Part shown: positions 54,791 through 63,960 of the stretch, one piece after another
Layout of the letters: every line of letters starts with the position of its first letter
How positions within the stretch are numbered: position 1 is the stretch's first letter
Assembly (NCBI RefSeq): GCF_000982415.1
Contig: NZ_LANI01000002.1
Span: forward strand, 1-64,000
Source: Kiloniella litopenaei
GTDB lineage: Bacteria > Pseudomonadota > Alphaproteobacteria > Kiloniellales > Kiloniellaceae
Direction: 5' to 3'
Length of the DNA: 64,000 nucleotides
Made by a program: the position numbers and the translations under genes
The notes under the pieces: model-generated
What the model was told of the DNA's origin: nothing
Databases searched by the model: none
Seen by the model: the letters and a program-made list of their open reading frames with translations, nothing else

Positions 54791-55711
54791 TTACTGCAAT
54801 TTGACCGTGATTTTATTGGTTTTCTCATAATCCCTTTGAATGATCAGATTCCAAAAGGCTTCCGCCACAGGACCAAAGGGATGATTTGTGGTGCGCGAAA
54901 TATAGGTTTCGATTTCCACAGGACCAAAATCGGATGAACTGAGAGGCACCAGATCACCAGAAGCCAGTTCATCACCGATCATATGCAGGGGAACACGCCC
55001 CCATCCCAAACCGGAAAGAATGATCTGTTTTTTGGTCAGAAAGTCGTTCACTCGCCACGGCACACTGGTTTCCAAAATACCGTACTTTCGCTCATCCCTG
55101 TTGCGGCTACGGTCCGTGACCACAACCTGGGTCGCCCCGTGCAAATCTTCCTTTGTTAATTCCGACGCATCTTTTTGTTCTCGGGAACATCCGGATACAA
55201 CAGGAATCAAACTGACCGGGCACAGCTTTTCATAGCGGGTCATTTCAATTTTATCGAACATTTCGCCCCCGGCGACCATGGCAATATCCGCTTCTTTGTC
55301 TTCCAGAATTTCCAAAGGGGCCGAAAAGTTTTCAACAAAAAGGGTCAAGCGGGTTGATGGATATTGATCCCGTATAATACGAAGCGCCCGCAAAACTTCC
55401 TGAATGTCGAAAACTTCAGAAACAACAATTCGAAGCTCTGCCTCTACCCCTTGCGCATAATGCTGGGCCAGATCGCTCAAATCCCGTGCCTGAGAGAGAA
55501 CAGTCCGCGCTTTTTGCACCAGAACCTTGCCGTGATCCGTCAGCAAAGGGCGATACCCCTCCCGCTCAAAAATTTCCACCCTCAGCTCTTCTTCCAGATT
55601 TTTTATCGCAATAGAAATCGCAGACTGACTTTTGTGCAGGGCTTCTGATGCAGCGCGAAAGCCGCCGTGGTCAACCACACTCACCAGCGCACGTAACTGT
55701 TCCAGGGTCAT
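54791..55711 (-). CDS. LysR family transcriptional regulator
   Basis: 306 residues. HTH at about 1-60 (TLEQLRALVSVVDHGGFRAASEALHKSQSAISIAIKNLEEEL), effector domain 90-290. It is divergent from the cytochrome b561-yceI pair, 150 bp apart, so it probably controls that pair as well as itself. The effector is unknown. Confidence 0.9.
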   Translation of the reverse strand: MTLEQLRALVSVVDHGGFRAASEALHKSQSAISIAIKNLEEELRVEIFEREGYRPLLTDHGKVLVQKARTVLSQARDLSDLAQHYAQGVEAELRIVVSEVFDIQEVLRALRIIRDQYPSTRLTLFVENFSAPLEILEDKEADIAMVAGGEMFDKIEMTRYEKLCPVSLIPVVSGCSREQKDASELTKEDLHGATQVVVTDRSRNRDERKYGILETSVPWRVNDFLTKKQIILSGLGWGRVPLHMIGDELASGDLVPLSSSDFGPVEIETYISRTTNHPFGPVAEAFWNLIIQRDYEKTNKITVKLQ

Positions 55712-55861
55712 CTCACAACTCGATCTATTTTACATATCAATTCAATATAATATTTATACTTTTTTAAATCATGTTTCATCCGATATTTCAAGCACACACC
55801 ACGGATGACCCAAGGCTTCATAGCAAACCGAAAGGTCATAAAAAGCTGAAAGAGGAATGAC

Positions 55862-56533
55862 ATGCTCAACACATCAGAAAATTATGGCGGGATCGCCCGG
55901 TTATTCCATTGGGTGATTGCCGTGGCTGTCACAGGGCTTTTTGGACTGGGCCTTTATATGGTCGAGCTAAGTTACTACGAACCTGCCTATAAAACCTATC
56001 CTGCCCTGCACAAATCCATTGGCATTCTAGTGGCAATACTCATGGTGCTGCGCCTGATCTGGCGGTTGATCAATATAACCCCGCAACCGCTTTCGATTGC
56101 ACCCAGGTCCAGCCGGGAAGCCAACAAACAAAAGCTGGAACACGCAGCAGCTTCACTGGTTCATTTTCTGCTCTACGCCCTGCCTTTTGCACTTTTTCTG
56201 TCCGGGTATTTGATCTCAACAGCTGACGGACGGCCTATCTTTGTTTTTGATGCCATCCGGGTTCCGGCAATCTTCCCACCAAGCAAAGGTCTGGAAGACA
56301 CCGCCGGATTGGTTCACGAAATCATCGCATGGTCGCTGGCGGGCTTTGTTGTCCTGCACGCCCTTGCCGCTTTGAAACATCATTTCATCAACAAAGATCG
56401 CACCCTGCTACGCATGCTTTTGGGCCCAGCGCCCGAGAACAAAAACAAAAACGAAAAACAGAATACCCGAAAACAGAAACTCAGGAATTCTGAACAGGCT
56501 GAAGCCCCCTTTGATCTGGGATCAGCCCCATAA
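55862..56533 (+). CDS. Cytochrome b561-type membrane protein
   Basis: 223 residues. Four TM helices and conserved His at 16 (RLFHW), 50 (PALHKS), 152 (LVHEI) and 166 (VVLHAL), which are the usual heme b ligand positions of the cytochrome b561/YceJ family; it carries electrons in the inner membrane, probably from or to quinone. The hydrophilic C-terminal tail (about 190-223, Lys/Asn/Glu-rich) is an addition. AGAGGA lies upstream of the ATG. The next gene encodes a YceI protein, a known pairing. Confidence 0.9.
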   Translation: MLNTSENYGGIARLFHWVIAVAVTGLFGLGLYMVELSYYEPAYKTYPALHKSIGILVAILMVLRLIWRLINITPQPLSIAPRSSREANKQKLEHAAASLVHFLLYALPFALFLSGYLISTADGRPIFVFDAIRVPAIFPPSKGLEDTAGLVHEIIAWSLAGFVVLHALAALKHHFINKDRTLLRMLLGPAPENKNKNEKQNTRKQKLRNSEQAEAPFDLGSAP

Positions 56534-56616
56534 CCAACAACAGAGCCTCCCCCTCTGCACACGTTTTTTTCACCAACCAAACAGATGTTTAACCAACTAC
56601 ATGGGAAAATAAATCA

Positions 56617-57237
56617 ATGTTAAAATCCAAGATCAAATCGACACTTGCCGCTTCTCTTCTGGCTTTTGGCGTCTCTTTTGGGATCTCTGGCGGCTTCGTC
56701 GCAACGGCAAACACAGCACAGGCCGAAACCTATCAACTGGATACACAGGGTGCCCATGCATCTATCCAGTTTAAAATCAGTCACCTTGGCTATTCATGGA
56801 TACTGGCACGCTTTAACAAATTTGAAGGCCAGTTCGAGTTTGATGAAAACAAGCCCGAAGCATCTTCCATTTCCATCACCGTTGATACAGCCAGCCTTGA
56901 TTCCAACCATGCTGAGCGTGATAAACACCTGCGAAGCGCAGATTTTTTTGATGTTTCCAAGTTCCCCACAGCGACCTTCGTCAGTACAGGACTAAAACCT
57001 GTTAACGACACCAAAGCTGTCCTGAGCGGAGATCTAACCATCAAGGGTGTAACCAAGCCAATCACGATGGATGTAAACTGGATTGGCGGCGGCGATGATC
57101 CATGGGGCTATGTCCGTCAGGGTTTTGAAGGTTCGGTTGTTATTCCCGTGGGCGATTACGGCATGATGGACATGGGCCCAAGTGCACAGGAAGTCGAAAT
57201 CCTTGTCTTCTTCGAAGGTGTGCGTCCGAAGGGTTAA
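56617..57237 (+). CDS. yceI: YceI family periplasmic protein
   Basis: 206 residues. Signal peptide at 1-36, cleavage near AQA-ET. The mature part has the YceI lipocalin-like pattern: YQLDTQGAHASIQFKISHLGYSWILARFNKFEGQ, DSNHAERDKHLRSADFFDVSKFPTATF and a final AQEVEILVFFEGVRPKG. Family members bind polyisoprenoids such as ubiquinone precursors. It forms an operon with the cytochrome b561 gene upstream, and a strong terminator follows. Confidence 0.95.
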   Translation: MLKSKIKSTLAASLLAFGVSFGISGGFVATANTAQAETYQLDTQGAHASIQFKISHLGYSWILARFNKFEGQFEFDENKPEASSISITVDTASLDSNHAERDKHLRSADFFDVSKFPTATFVSTGLKPVNDTKAVLSGDLTIKGVTKPITMDVNWIGGGDDPWGYVRQGFEGSVVIPVGDYGMMDMGPSAQEVEILVFFEGVRPKG

Positions 57238-57280
57238 AACACTTCGTTGATATTCAACAAGGTACTTACAAATTATAAAA

Positions 57281-57316
57281 TAGGAGAGGAAGCAACAGCT
57301 TCCTCTCCTATTTGTC
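57281..57316 (+). terminator. Terminator after yceI
   Basis: TAGGAGAGGAAGC (57281-57293), loop AACA, GCTTCCTCTCCTA (57298-57310): a perfect 13-bp stem followed by TTTGTC. A strong intrinsic terminator 44 bp after the yceI stop. Confidence 0.9.
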
Positions 57317-57492
57317 TTAACAACATTGTCTTTACCCTATGGCAGAAGGAACCTATCTTCGTTTTCTAAATTCAAATGCTGTCGTAAATCGTTGTAAACT
57401 TGGTGTAAGAAGCAACTGCCCCGCCCCCTAAATCAAATAAATTTAAAGAATGCACAGGATTAAAAAGCATCAAAGACCAGAGGAAACCATTA

Positions 57493-58512
57493 ATGCCCCC
57501 TCAATCTAACACACGCCCAAAGATAAGAACCCGCCTTACCGACTTGCTTGGTATAGAGCATCCCATTCTTTGTGGCGGGTTGATGCACTTGGCTGATGCA
57601 AATTATGTTGCCGCCGTGGTCAATGCCGGGGCCATGGGGTTTATCTCTGCGTTAACCTTTCCCGATCCCAAACAGCTTGGGGATGAAATTCAGAAATGTC
57701 GGGATCTGTCCGGCGGCAAGCCCTTTGGGGTCAATCTCTATATTTCTCCCAGACAGGATGCCAATGACCGTCTGGAAAAACTATTGACGGTGGTCCGGAA
57801 TGAACAGGTTGCCGTGGTCGAAACTGCGGGCGGCAATCCCGGACCTATTATTCCCTATATGAAAGAAGCCGGGATCAAGGTTATTCATAAAGTCCCCGCC
57901 GTCCGCTTTGCGCTTTCTGCCGAGCGCGCGGGCGTTGATGCCATCAGCCTGGTCGGGGCTGAATGTGGCGGACACCCCGGTTACATGATGATCGGGTCCA
58001 TGGTACAGGCCGCTGACGCGCCACAAAAACTGTCTGTCCCCGTTATTCTGGGTGGCGGCATTGGGCACGGCAGCCAATTGACCGCCGCTCTTGCCATGGG
58101 CTGCGATGGTATCTTGATGGGAACCCGTATGCTGGTTTCCAGTGAACTTCAAGCCCACAGAGACTATAAGCAACGCGTGGTCGAAGGCACAGGACTGGAC
58201 AGCATTGTTGTGCAAAGCAAATTGAAAAACCACCATCGGGTTCTGGATAATAAAACCGCACGGGCCGTTCTCGCGCTGGAAAATGAAGGTCGGGAAAACT
58301 ACGAAGATTACGCGCACCTGCTTAGCGGTCAACTCGCGCAAGAGGCCTATGCATCAGGCAATACAGATCAGGGATTACTCGATTATGGGCAAAGTGCCTG
58401 CTTTGCCCATGCCATCGAACCGGTCGAGACAATCATCACACAGTTTATGGAACAGGCTCATACGGCCATAGAACAGGTTGAAAACCTTTCCAGAAGATCG
58501 ATAAGTTCTTAA
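57493..58512 (+). CDS. Nitronate monooxygenase family protein
   Basis: 339 residues, FMN-dependent TIM barrel. The motifs are LLGIEHPILCGGLMHLADANY, FISALTF, FGVNLYIS and AECGGHPGYM (residues 156-165), with the nitronate-binding region near His161. The common GxEAGGHxG element reads AECGGHPG here. Then VILGGGIGHGSQLTAAL and GTRMLVSSE. These enzymes oxidise nitronates such as propionate-3-nitronate in the cytoplasm. The start has AGAGGAA 9 nt upstream. It is convergent with the DUF1737 gene, overlapping it by 4 bp. Confidence 0.9.
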   Translation: MPPQSNTRPKIRTRLTDLLGIEHPILCGGLMHLADANYVAAVVNAGAMGFISALTFPDPKQLGDEIQKCRDLSGGKPFGVNLYISPRQDANDRLEKLLTVVRNEQVAVVETAGGNPGPIIPYMKEAGIKVIHKVPAVRFALSAERAGVDAISLVGAECGGHPGYMMIGSMVQAADAPQKLSVPVILGGGIGHGSQLTAALAMGCDGILMGTRMLVSSELQAHRDYKQRVVEGTGLDSIVVQSKLKNHHRVLDNKTARAVLALENEGRENYEDYAHLLSGQLAQEAYASGNTDQGLLDYGQSACFAHAIEPVETIITQFMEQAHTAIEQVENLSRRSISS

Positions 58513-58670
58513 TCCCGCTTGATCATCGGCTGGTAGAAATAGGGAAAACCTTCATCGTCTCTGTTGATAATCAGGCTACCGCAAACGTCCCACCCTTCAT
58601 TGAGTAATGAAGTTACCTTATCGTTGAGATCTTCGCGACTGTGCTCCAGAACGAGTTCATATTTCTTCAT
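58509..58670 (-). CDS. DUF1737 protein
   Basis: 53 residues from ATG 58670 (MKKYELVLEHSREDLNDKV, then LLNEGWDVCGSLIIN and FYQPMIKRD). This is the conserved DUF1737 pattern of about 50 residues: a beta-alpha-beta unit with the NEGW turn and FYQxM end. Function is unknown. AAGGGAAG is about 13 nt upstream; an in-frame start at 58721 would add 17 unmatched residues. Confidence 0.75.
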   Translation of the reverse strand: MKKYELVLEHSREDLNDKVTSLLNEGWDVCGSLIINRDDEGFPYFYQPMIKRD

Positions 58671-58737
58671 CTGAAATTCGCTTCCCTTTTCCGAATTGGT
58701 TATCCGATTTACATCCAGCATGAACCAGAAAGATTAA

Positions 58738-58777
58738 AAGGTTCTGAAAATTTTTATGAAGCCATTTTCTGAACCTT
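58738..58777 (-). terminator. Terminator of the SBP gene at 58787
   Basis: On the minus strand AAGGTTCAGAAAAT pairs with ATTTTCAGAACCTT (14-bp arms, one mismatch) around a 12-nt loop, and TTAATCTTT follows. It lies 10 bp after the stop codon. Confidence 0.65.
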
Positions 58778-58786
58778 AAGAACATA

Positions 58787-59584
58787 TCAGCTTTGGGGGA
58801 CTTCCACTTCTTTTTTGATAATCCCGTTCAACTTTTCCAACAAACCGGACGAAATACTATTCTTGCCAAACATTATATGAACAGGGCCCAAATCAACTTT
58901 GACATTATTATGGGGCACAATTTGTCCCTGTAAGCCATCGGCCTCGATCCGCGCTTTGCCCGTTTCCTTGTCGACCAGAAAGCCATCAACCCGATCACTG
59001 ATCAGCATTTGGAAATTTTCACCGCCGATTGCCTGAAAAACACGACTTTTGAATTTTGGGTCTTCGATTAGTTTCAGATATTCATCGCCATAATAGGCGT
59101 TCCGGGATACCCCCAAGCGAAACTGAGTGCCAATAATATCCTTTAGACTCGTGAAATGGTCAAAATCATGCTGATTAGACCGCATGAATAGCCATACCGT
59201 TTCGTTCCGATAGGGCGAACTGAACTTGGCGTATTTGCTTCGTTCGTCCGTCTTGGACATACCAAGCAGAACATCCAGACGCCCCTCTTCCATCGCTTTT
59301 AACAGCCGCGCCCAGGGTTTTGATACAAATTTCAGATCACAGCCCAACGCGCCCAAATACTTTCTTGCTGCCTGAATATCCACTCCCACAGGTTGGCTAC
59401 TGTCATTATCTTTGCCAACCATCTGGTACGGTGGCCAGTCAATCCAACCGACCGTCAGCTCCCCGCAACTTTTATCTTTCTGTCCTGTTATGGTTTCTGC
59501 TCGCACAGGCGTGGCAAGGATCAGACCAACCCCCATCAGGACACCAAGCACGGAGCCCAAGCCACGTTTTAACCCCCTGTTCAT
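58787..59584 (-). CDS. Extracellular solute-binding protein (SBP_bac_3-like)
   Basis: 265 residues. Signal peptide at 1-29, cleavage near VRA-ET. The mature part shows ELTVGWIDWPPYQMVGKD, VGVDIQAARKYLGALGCDLKFVSKPWARLLKAMEEGRLDVLLGMSKT and the later VDGFLVDKETGKARI. AGGAGG lies 8 nt upstream of the ATG. No transporter partner is near, as for the other two SBP proteins in this window. It may act as a stand-alone periplasmic ligand-binding protein. Confidence 0.85.
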   Translation of the reverse strand: MNRGLKRGLGSVLGVLMGVGLILATPVRAETITGQKDKSCGELTVGWIDWPPYQMVGKDNDSSQPVGVDIQAARKYLGALGCDLKFVSKPWARLLKAMEEGRLDVLLGMSKTDERSKYAKFSSPYRNETVWLFMRSNQHDFDHFTSLKDIIGTQFRLGVSRNAYYGDEYLKLIEDPKFKSRVFQAIGGENFQMLISDRVDGFLVDKETGKARIEADGLQGQIVPHNNVKVDLGPVHIMFGKNSISSGLLEKLNGIIKKEVEVPQS

Positions 59585-60242
59585 TCTGCGTTCCTCCTCT
59601 CACAAAGAAATTCGGCAATTCCTTTGAAAGATTATTTACCAACCAATATTTTTACTAACTTTCAATAACTAAAATACCACAAGCATTGTTCACACAAAGA
59701 GGTTGAACGGCCTGGTTCATAACCAAACACCCGCGTTACACGCTGCCCCCAAATAAAACCTATGTCGCGACATTAATAATATAAATTATGACCTTATAGG
59801 CTTTATAAGTTAAAAAAACTGTTAACCGAGCTTCCTGTTTCTTGAAACTTTAATGACAACTATCTGACAAATAATACCCTGTCTTTCTTGTCATCAACTT
59901 AGTCAGATTGATGCAAACCTGGTAATAAAACAAAAACAGTTCTTATTATTTACTCAATCATTCTACTCATTATTCGAATTTATTTGAAGTATCTAATTTA
60001 TCTTCCTCTGCTACTTAAATATAAGTATTCTTTTTAAGTAAAGAGTGCCCCGGTGTTAATGAGGACCTCTATGTTAATAAAAACTCCATGTTAATTAAGA
60101 ATCTCTGTGTTAAGACAGAAAGTTCTACAGAAGTAATGTGACGCACGACAAAGCATCTGAACGCGACATTGCCTCCTTTGCCTAGCTCTGAAAGCTGGCC
60201 AAGACTATTGAAAAGCCACAGAGTGTGATCGGATAAACAAAA
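59585..60242. other. AT-rich intergenic region with phased TGTTAA repeats
   Basis: 658 bp with no gene of support. TGTTAA occurs at 60054, 60072, 60089 and 60108, spacings 18, 17 and 19 bp, each followed by a purine-rich patch and CTC/CTCT-like trinucleotides. It lies 130-190 bp upstream of the PAS gene and could contain its promoter. Confidence 0.5.
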
Positions 60243-60695
60243 GTGCTAGAAATAGGACGAGATCTGGAAATCAGCATAAATCACCCCGCGATCAAAGGTT
60301 TTCTGAACCTTTGCGATCAAGCACGGGGGAAGCGACAGATGTCCCTTGACCTGATCCAAAGCCGCCCTTTTGTCCCTTATTGGTCAACACTGATCGTCAA
60401 CCGCTGGCACGAAGACAAACAAGATTTTCTCTATAGTTTCTGGGGCTCAAAACTGTCCAGCATATACGGTATGGACCTAACCGGGAAATACATCCTGCGC
60501 GGAGAGTTCAAATCAACAGAAAAGGTGTTCTGGAACGCCCATAAAGACGTTATCACAGACCTGAATCCCGTCTATCTGAACACCAGCATTCATTGGCTAA
60601 ATAAAGAACATCAAAGTTTTAATGCCGTCATCATCCCCATGGAACGTAACGATAAAATTACAGAAACTATCGCCTACATCGCCTTTGATAACTAG
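60243..60695 (+). CDS. PAS domain protein (PAS_5-like)
   Basis: 150 residues; GTG start at 60243 with GGAT about 8 nt upstream. It begins with HPAIKGFLNLCDQARGKRQMSLDLI, then FLYSFWGSKLSSIYGMDLTGKYI, and ends in a beta strand segment (FNAVIIPMERNDKITETIAYIAF). This is the alphaproteobacterial PAS_5 arrangement, with YGxDLTG as its key motif. It has no output domain, so it may be a stand-alone sensor or adaptor; ligand unknown. It is convergent with the TPR gene. Confidence 0.8.
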   Translation: MLEIGRDLEISINHPAIKGFLNLCDQARGKRQMSLDLIQSRPFVPYWSTLIVNRWHEDKQDFLYSFWGSKLSSIYGMDLTGKYILRGEFKSTEKVFWNAHKDVITDLNPVYLNTSIHWLNKEHQSFNAVIIPMERNDKITETIAYIAFDN

Positions 60696-60718
60696 ATTAT
60701 GATATCTGGTTTTTGATA

Positions 60719-60738
60719 TCTGTTTTTTGTAAAACAGA
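60719..60738. terminator. Possible terminator between PAS and TPR genes
   Basis: TCTGTTTT (60719-60726) and AAAACAGA (60731-60738) with a 4-nt loop, in a convergent gap. The stem is AT-rich, so the call is weak. A direct repeat TGATATCTG is nearby. Confidence 0.35.
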
Positions 60739-60746
60739 CAAAAATC

Positions 60747-61604
60747 TTACCAAAGCTCACTATGCATTTGGCAAGAAGCCGCGATACATTCTTTGAGTGC
60801 CTTGATTGTTTCTTCGCCCCCCGCACCATCTGTCTGTCCGAAATAGTACCCGTTTTCCTTGAGCCAGATTTGATCCATTTCGATGCGGTCTTGCCCGCCA
60901 ATTTCCTGAGCTTTCAAATAGGCATCCAGGGCTTTATCCCCCTGTCCATCTTCCACATAGGCCGCCGCCAATGTATCCCAGATTTCATAATCATCGGGGT
61001 TCACATCCAATGCCCTCTGGGCAAAGGTAATGGCCTCGGCCCCTCTTCGTTCTGCCTTGTCCGGATTAACCGCCAAAAGCCACGCCAGCGAATTCAGCCC
61101 ATAGGCATCATCAGGGTCAAGACGAACAGCTGCCCTGTAATCCAGAATTGCCAGATCTACCTGTTTTTTGTCTGTAAAAAGACCTGCGCGATAAAAATAG
61201 GCTTCTGCATTGTTCGGATCAATGGCAATGGCCTGATTATAATCATCCATAGCCAGACCATTATAATTGCGTAAGCTATGGGCATAGGCCCGGTCCAGAT
61301 AATTAGATACCCGCTTGGGGTCATGGGCAATCGCCTGGGTCAAATCTGCAACAGCAAGATCGTAATCTTCCCCGTCAATATAAGCCATTCCCCGCAACCG
61401 ATAGACAATCCCGTACCCCTTGTCAGGCAATTGACCAGACTGGATAAGCCAGCCACATGCCTCGATCCGCAAAGCAACAGAGGCATCAGGGTTATTACAA
61501 TGCCTTGATTGCGTTTGAAAATTTTGGGCATGCGTCAACTGGGGAAAGAAAAAAGAAATCGCAAAGAGCGCACAAACGTAAAGAGAAAGTGATCGAAATA
61601 TCAT
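60747..61604 (-). CDS. Secreted tetratricopeptide-repeat protein
   Basis: 285 residues from ATG 61604, which puts a signal peptide (IFRSLSLYVCALFAISFFFPQLTHA) at the N-terminus; AGGAT is about 12 nt upstream. About five TPR units follow, with typical KALDAYLKAQEI, AIAIDPNNAEAYFYRAGLF and VRLDPDDAYGLNSLAWLL. TPR arrays bind partner proteins, here in the periplasm. The C-terminus holds IKALKECIAASCQMHSELW with two Cys. No obvious partner is adjacent. Confidence 0.82.
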   Translation of the reverse strand: MIFRSLSLYVCALFAISFFFPQLTHAQNFQTQSRHCNNPDASVALRIEACGWLIQSGQLPDKGYGIVYRLRGMAYIDGEDYDLAVADLTQAIAHDPKRVSNYLDRAYAHSLRNYNGLAMDDYNQAIAIDPNNAEAYFYRAGLFTDKKQVDLAILDYRAAVRLDPDDAYGLNSLAWLLAVNPDKAERRGAEAITFAQRALDVNPDDYEIWDTLAAAYVEDGQGDKALDAYLKAQEIGGQDRIEMDQIWLKENGYYFGQTDGAGGEETIKALKECIAASCQMHSELW

Positions 61605-61704
61605 TATTCTTTTTATCCTAGACCCAACTAACCCGGTCACACTACAATCAAAAGATGTAATTTATAGGCTGTGACGTGAATTGCAAACCCTTAGGAGATG
61701 CAAG

Positions 61705-61977
61705 GTGGACACCATAAACGAAATACTAATCGCCTTAACCACCCTCATTCTCGCTGGTTCGGTTATTGTCGTTCTAATCATCGGGCACCTCAATCGCAAA
61801 GGCGGCAAAGACGGCGAAACCCGGGGGATTGGCTGGCAGTTTATTCGCTATACGGTGCTGAGCATCGCCCTGCCTATTGTTGCCATTTTAGCCCTCAACA
61901 ACACGTTGGAAGGTGAAGCCGCGACCATTATAGCCGGGGCGCTGGGCTATGCTTTTGGCAAAAAGGATGATAGCTGA
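61705..61977 (+). CDS. Small two-TM protein
   Basis: 90 residues from the GTG at 61705, with AGGAG 7-8 nt upstream; the longer frame from TTG 61681 would run through that Shine-Dalgarno. TM segments are at about 8-28 and 45-66. The cytoplasmic loop NRKGGKDGETRG lies between them, and a Gly/Ala-rich end (AATIIAGALGYAFGKKDDS) follows. No family is recognised. It is transcribed toward the methyltransferase gene. Confidence 0.6.
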   Translation: MDTINEILIALTTLILAGSVIVVLIIGHLNRKGGKDGETRGIGWQFIRYTVLSIALPIVAILALNNTLEGEAATIIAGALGYAFGKKDDS

Positions 61978-62078
61978 CAAAATTCAGTGCATGACCCAGC
62001 ATTAATTTCCAATAGTTTGTCACCATCGAATATTCGCCCCACTTCCCCTTTTTTCCTCTTATTTCAGAGACCACTCTC

Positions 62079-62990
62079 ATGATACAAACAAGTAACCTTA
62101 CAAACGCAGCATATAAACAGATTGAAATAGAGGAATGGGATCAGGCAGCAGCCGCCTGGCATAAATGGATACCCATCATAAACGCGTTTGTCAGCGTTGC
62201 CACAGACATCATGCTGGATCAGGCAGGTGTAGAGACAGGTAATCAAGTTCTGGATATCACCGCGGGTGATGGCAGCCAGTCGATAATGGCCGCGGAACGT
62301 GTCGGCAAAACTGGCTCTGTCCTTGCCACCGACATATCACCGGCCTTTGTCAAACTTGCGCGGCATATCGCACGAACACAAGGGGTCACCAACATGACCG
62401 CAGAGGTTATGGACGCCGAAAACCTTGCCCTGCAAGACAACAGCTTTGATGCCGCAATATCTCGTTTGGGCATGATGTTCCTGCCCGATCCTCTCAGGGG
62501 GGTACAGGAAATCCATCGTGTCCTGAAGCCTGCGGGGGCCTTTGCCGCCATTGTTTATACCACGCCGGATAAAACACCCTTTTTTACCCAGTCCCCACAA
62601 ATCATTCGTGAACAACTGAACTTGCCAGAACCGCCAACAAAAGAAGCACCAACACATACATCCCCGGCGCCACAAGCCCACCAACCCGGCCCCTTTGCCT
62701 TGGGAACGCCAGACTTCTTTGCCGATCTCTTTGCACAGGCCGGCTTTGTCAATATTGAACAGGAAATCATAGAGGCCCCCCTTCGGTTCGACACAACCGA
62801 AGACTTTATTCAATGGCGTCGTGACGTTGCAATCTCTCACAAAACAATGCTGGCCGGACAAGACACAGAAACCCAGGAAAGAATTTGGCAGGAAATCACC
62901 AAGGCCATGCGCCAATACGAAACCAGCGACGGCTTTGAAACCCCCACCGAACTCCTGATCTGTTCCGGGCAAAAGCCGGGAAACTCCTGA
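62079..62990 (+). CDS. SAM-dependent methyltransferase (UbiE/class I)
   Basis: 303 residues. The SAM-binding motif I is VLDITAGDGSQS (57-68); VLATDISPAFVKLARH follows as motif II, AEVMDAENLALQDNSFDAAISRLGMMF as motifs III-IV, and LKPAGAFAAIVY as the post-IV strand. The C-terminal half has an inserted Pro/Ala-rich loop (PPTKEAPTHTSPAPQAHQP). These enzymes methylate small molecules in the cytoplasm; the substrate is not inferable. Confidence 0.88.
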   Translation: MIQTSNLTNAAYKQIEIEEWDQAAAAWHKWIPIINAFVSVATDIMLDQAGVETGNQVLDITAGDGSQSIMAAERVGKTGSVLATDISPAFVKLARHIARTQGVTNMTAEVMDAENLALQDNSFDAAISRLGMMFLPDPLRGVQEIHRVLKPAGAFAAIVYTTPDKTPFFTQSPQIIREQLNLPEPPTKEAPTHTSPAPQAHQPGPFALGTPDFFADLFAQAGFVNIEQEIIEAPLRFDTTEDFIQWRRDVAISHKTMLAGQDTETQERIWQEITKAMRQYETSDGFETPTELLICSGQKPGNS

Positions 62991-63032
62991 TCTGTTTTTA
63001 TTCTAATTTATTCAGAGAACATTTTTTCAAGC

Positions 63033-63809
63033 ATGACACATAGCCTAAACTTCAAACAACGGTTGTTTCTAGTGCTCTTAACAGTCTTGGTAGGAAGTCA
63101 TATAGAGATATTTGAATTTGAAATTCACTTTCACCTAAGGCAAATCATTGAAATAAAATACTATTACGAATCAGTGGCTATAAATATAGATCGCTTTGCT
63201 ATTGAATTTTTGATTCAACTCACTGCCGCTATTCTGTTAGGTACAACAGTAATCCCGAGATGGATGAAAAACACCATTTTCTCAAAATGGGATCGTGTTC
63301 TGCTTAGTTTATTTCTGTTTATCCCTATTGCGATTTTCTGTGATCAGGCCTTCATAGGTCGCTTTATCCCTGGCTCAATCTACTTAAGTGACTTAACCAC
63401 TGGCCTCTACTTCACACCGCTTTTTCTTATCATTGGCCTGTATATCCTGCCCAAATTTATCACGCTGACTGAATACAATCCTGCAAAAGCCTTTAAAGGG
63501 GGCCTTTTGGCGTGCTTACTATGTCTTCCCTTTGTTTGGCTTTATGACACACTGTTCAATCACTTCCCCTTCTACCTTTCGGCTTACAGTGATTGGTTAC
63601 AAACCAAACCGGAAGAAAATCACATATATTACTTTATCGGATATCTAATAGGTCACTACAGTACTTTTGAAACCTATATCGGCTCTGCAGGCCTGATATG
63701 GCAGTGTATCTGGTTTATCGCCAGCGGCGTCTGCGCTTGGTTTGCCTACTTTGTCATTTACCAAAACAACTTGAAAAGCTGGCGGGAGGAAGCGACTGTT
63801 TTTGAGTAA
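63033..63809 (+). CDS. Multi-TM protein of unknown family
   Basis: 258 residues. Six hydrophobic segments are predicted at about 8-22, 55-70, 83-103, 120-143, 150-170 and 222-243. The C-terminus SWREEATVFE ends with the same VFE as the paralogous TM proteins at 27469 and 28891, but the rest does not align, so the similarity is probably chance or a shared tail motif. No Shine-Dalgarno is clear. Function is unknown. Confidence 0.65.
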   Translation: MTHSLNFKQRLFLVLLTVLVGSHIEIFEFEIHFHLRQIIEIKYYYESVAINIDRFAIEFLIQLTAAILLGTTVIPRWMKNTIFSKWDRVLLSLFLFIPIAIFCDQAFIGRFIPGSIYLSDLTTGLYFTPLFLIIGLYILPKFITLTEYNPAKAFKGGLLACLLCLPFVWLYDTLFNHFPFYLSAYSDWLQTKPEENHIYYFIGYLIGHYSTFETYIGSAGLIWQCIWFIASGVCAWFAYFVIYQNNLKSWREEATVFE

Positions 63810-63839
63810 ATACCCGCCGCATTGTCTCTCCGCAAGAAA

Positions 63840-63876
63840 CGAAAACCCCCGCGCCTTTGAGCCGGGGGTTTTCGTT
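63840..63876 (+). terminator. Terminator after the multi-TM gene
   Basis: CGAAAACCCCCG (63840-63851) pairs with CGGGGGTTTTCG (63863-63874), a perfect 12-bp stem with an 11-nt loop, 31 bp after the stop. Only two T follow, so it may be less efficient. Confidence 0.75.
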
Positions 63877-63960
63877 ACGCCTATCCTTTAAGATAAAGCG
63901 TCCAGATATTTATACAGCTTATAGAACCTATTCCAGAGACAGATCTCTTTCTACATTCCT

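Noticed and set aside
63033-63809. Considered as a third paralogue of the small TM genes at 27469 and 28891 because of the VFE C-terminus
   Set aside because: Only the last three residues and a general TM character match; the rest does not align and the length differs by about 100 residues.
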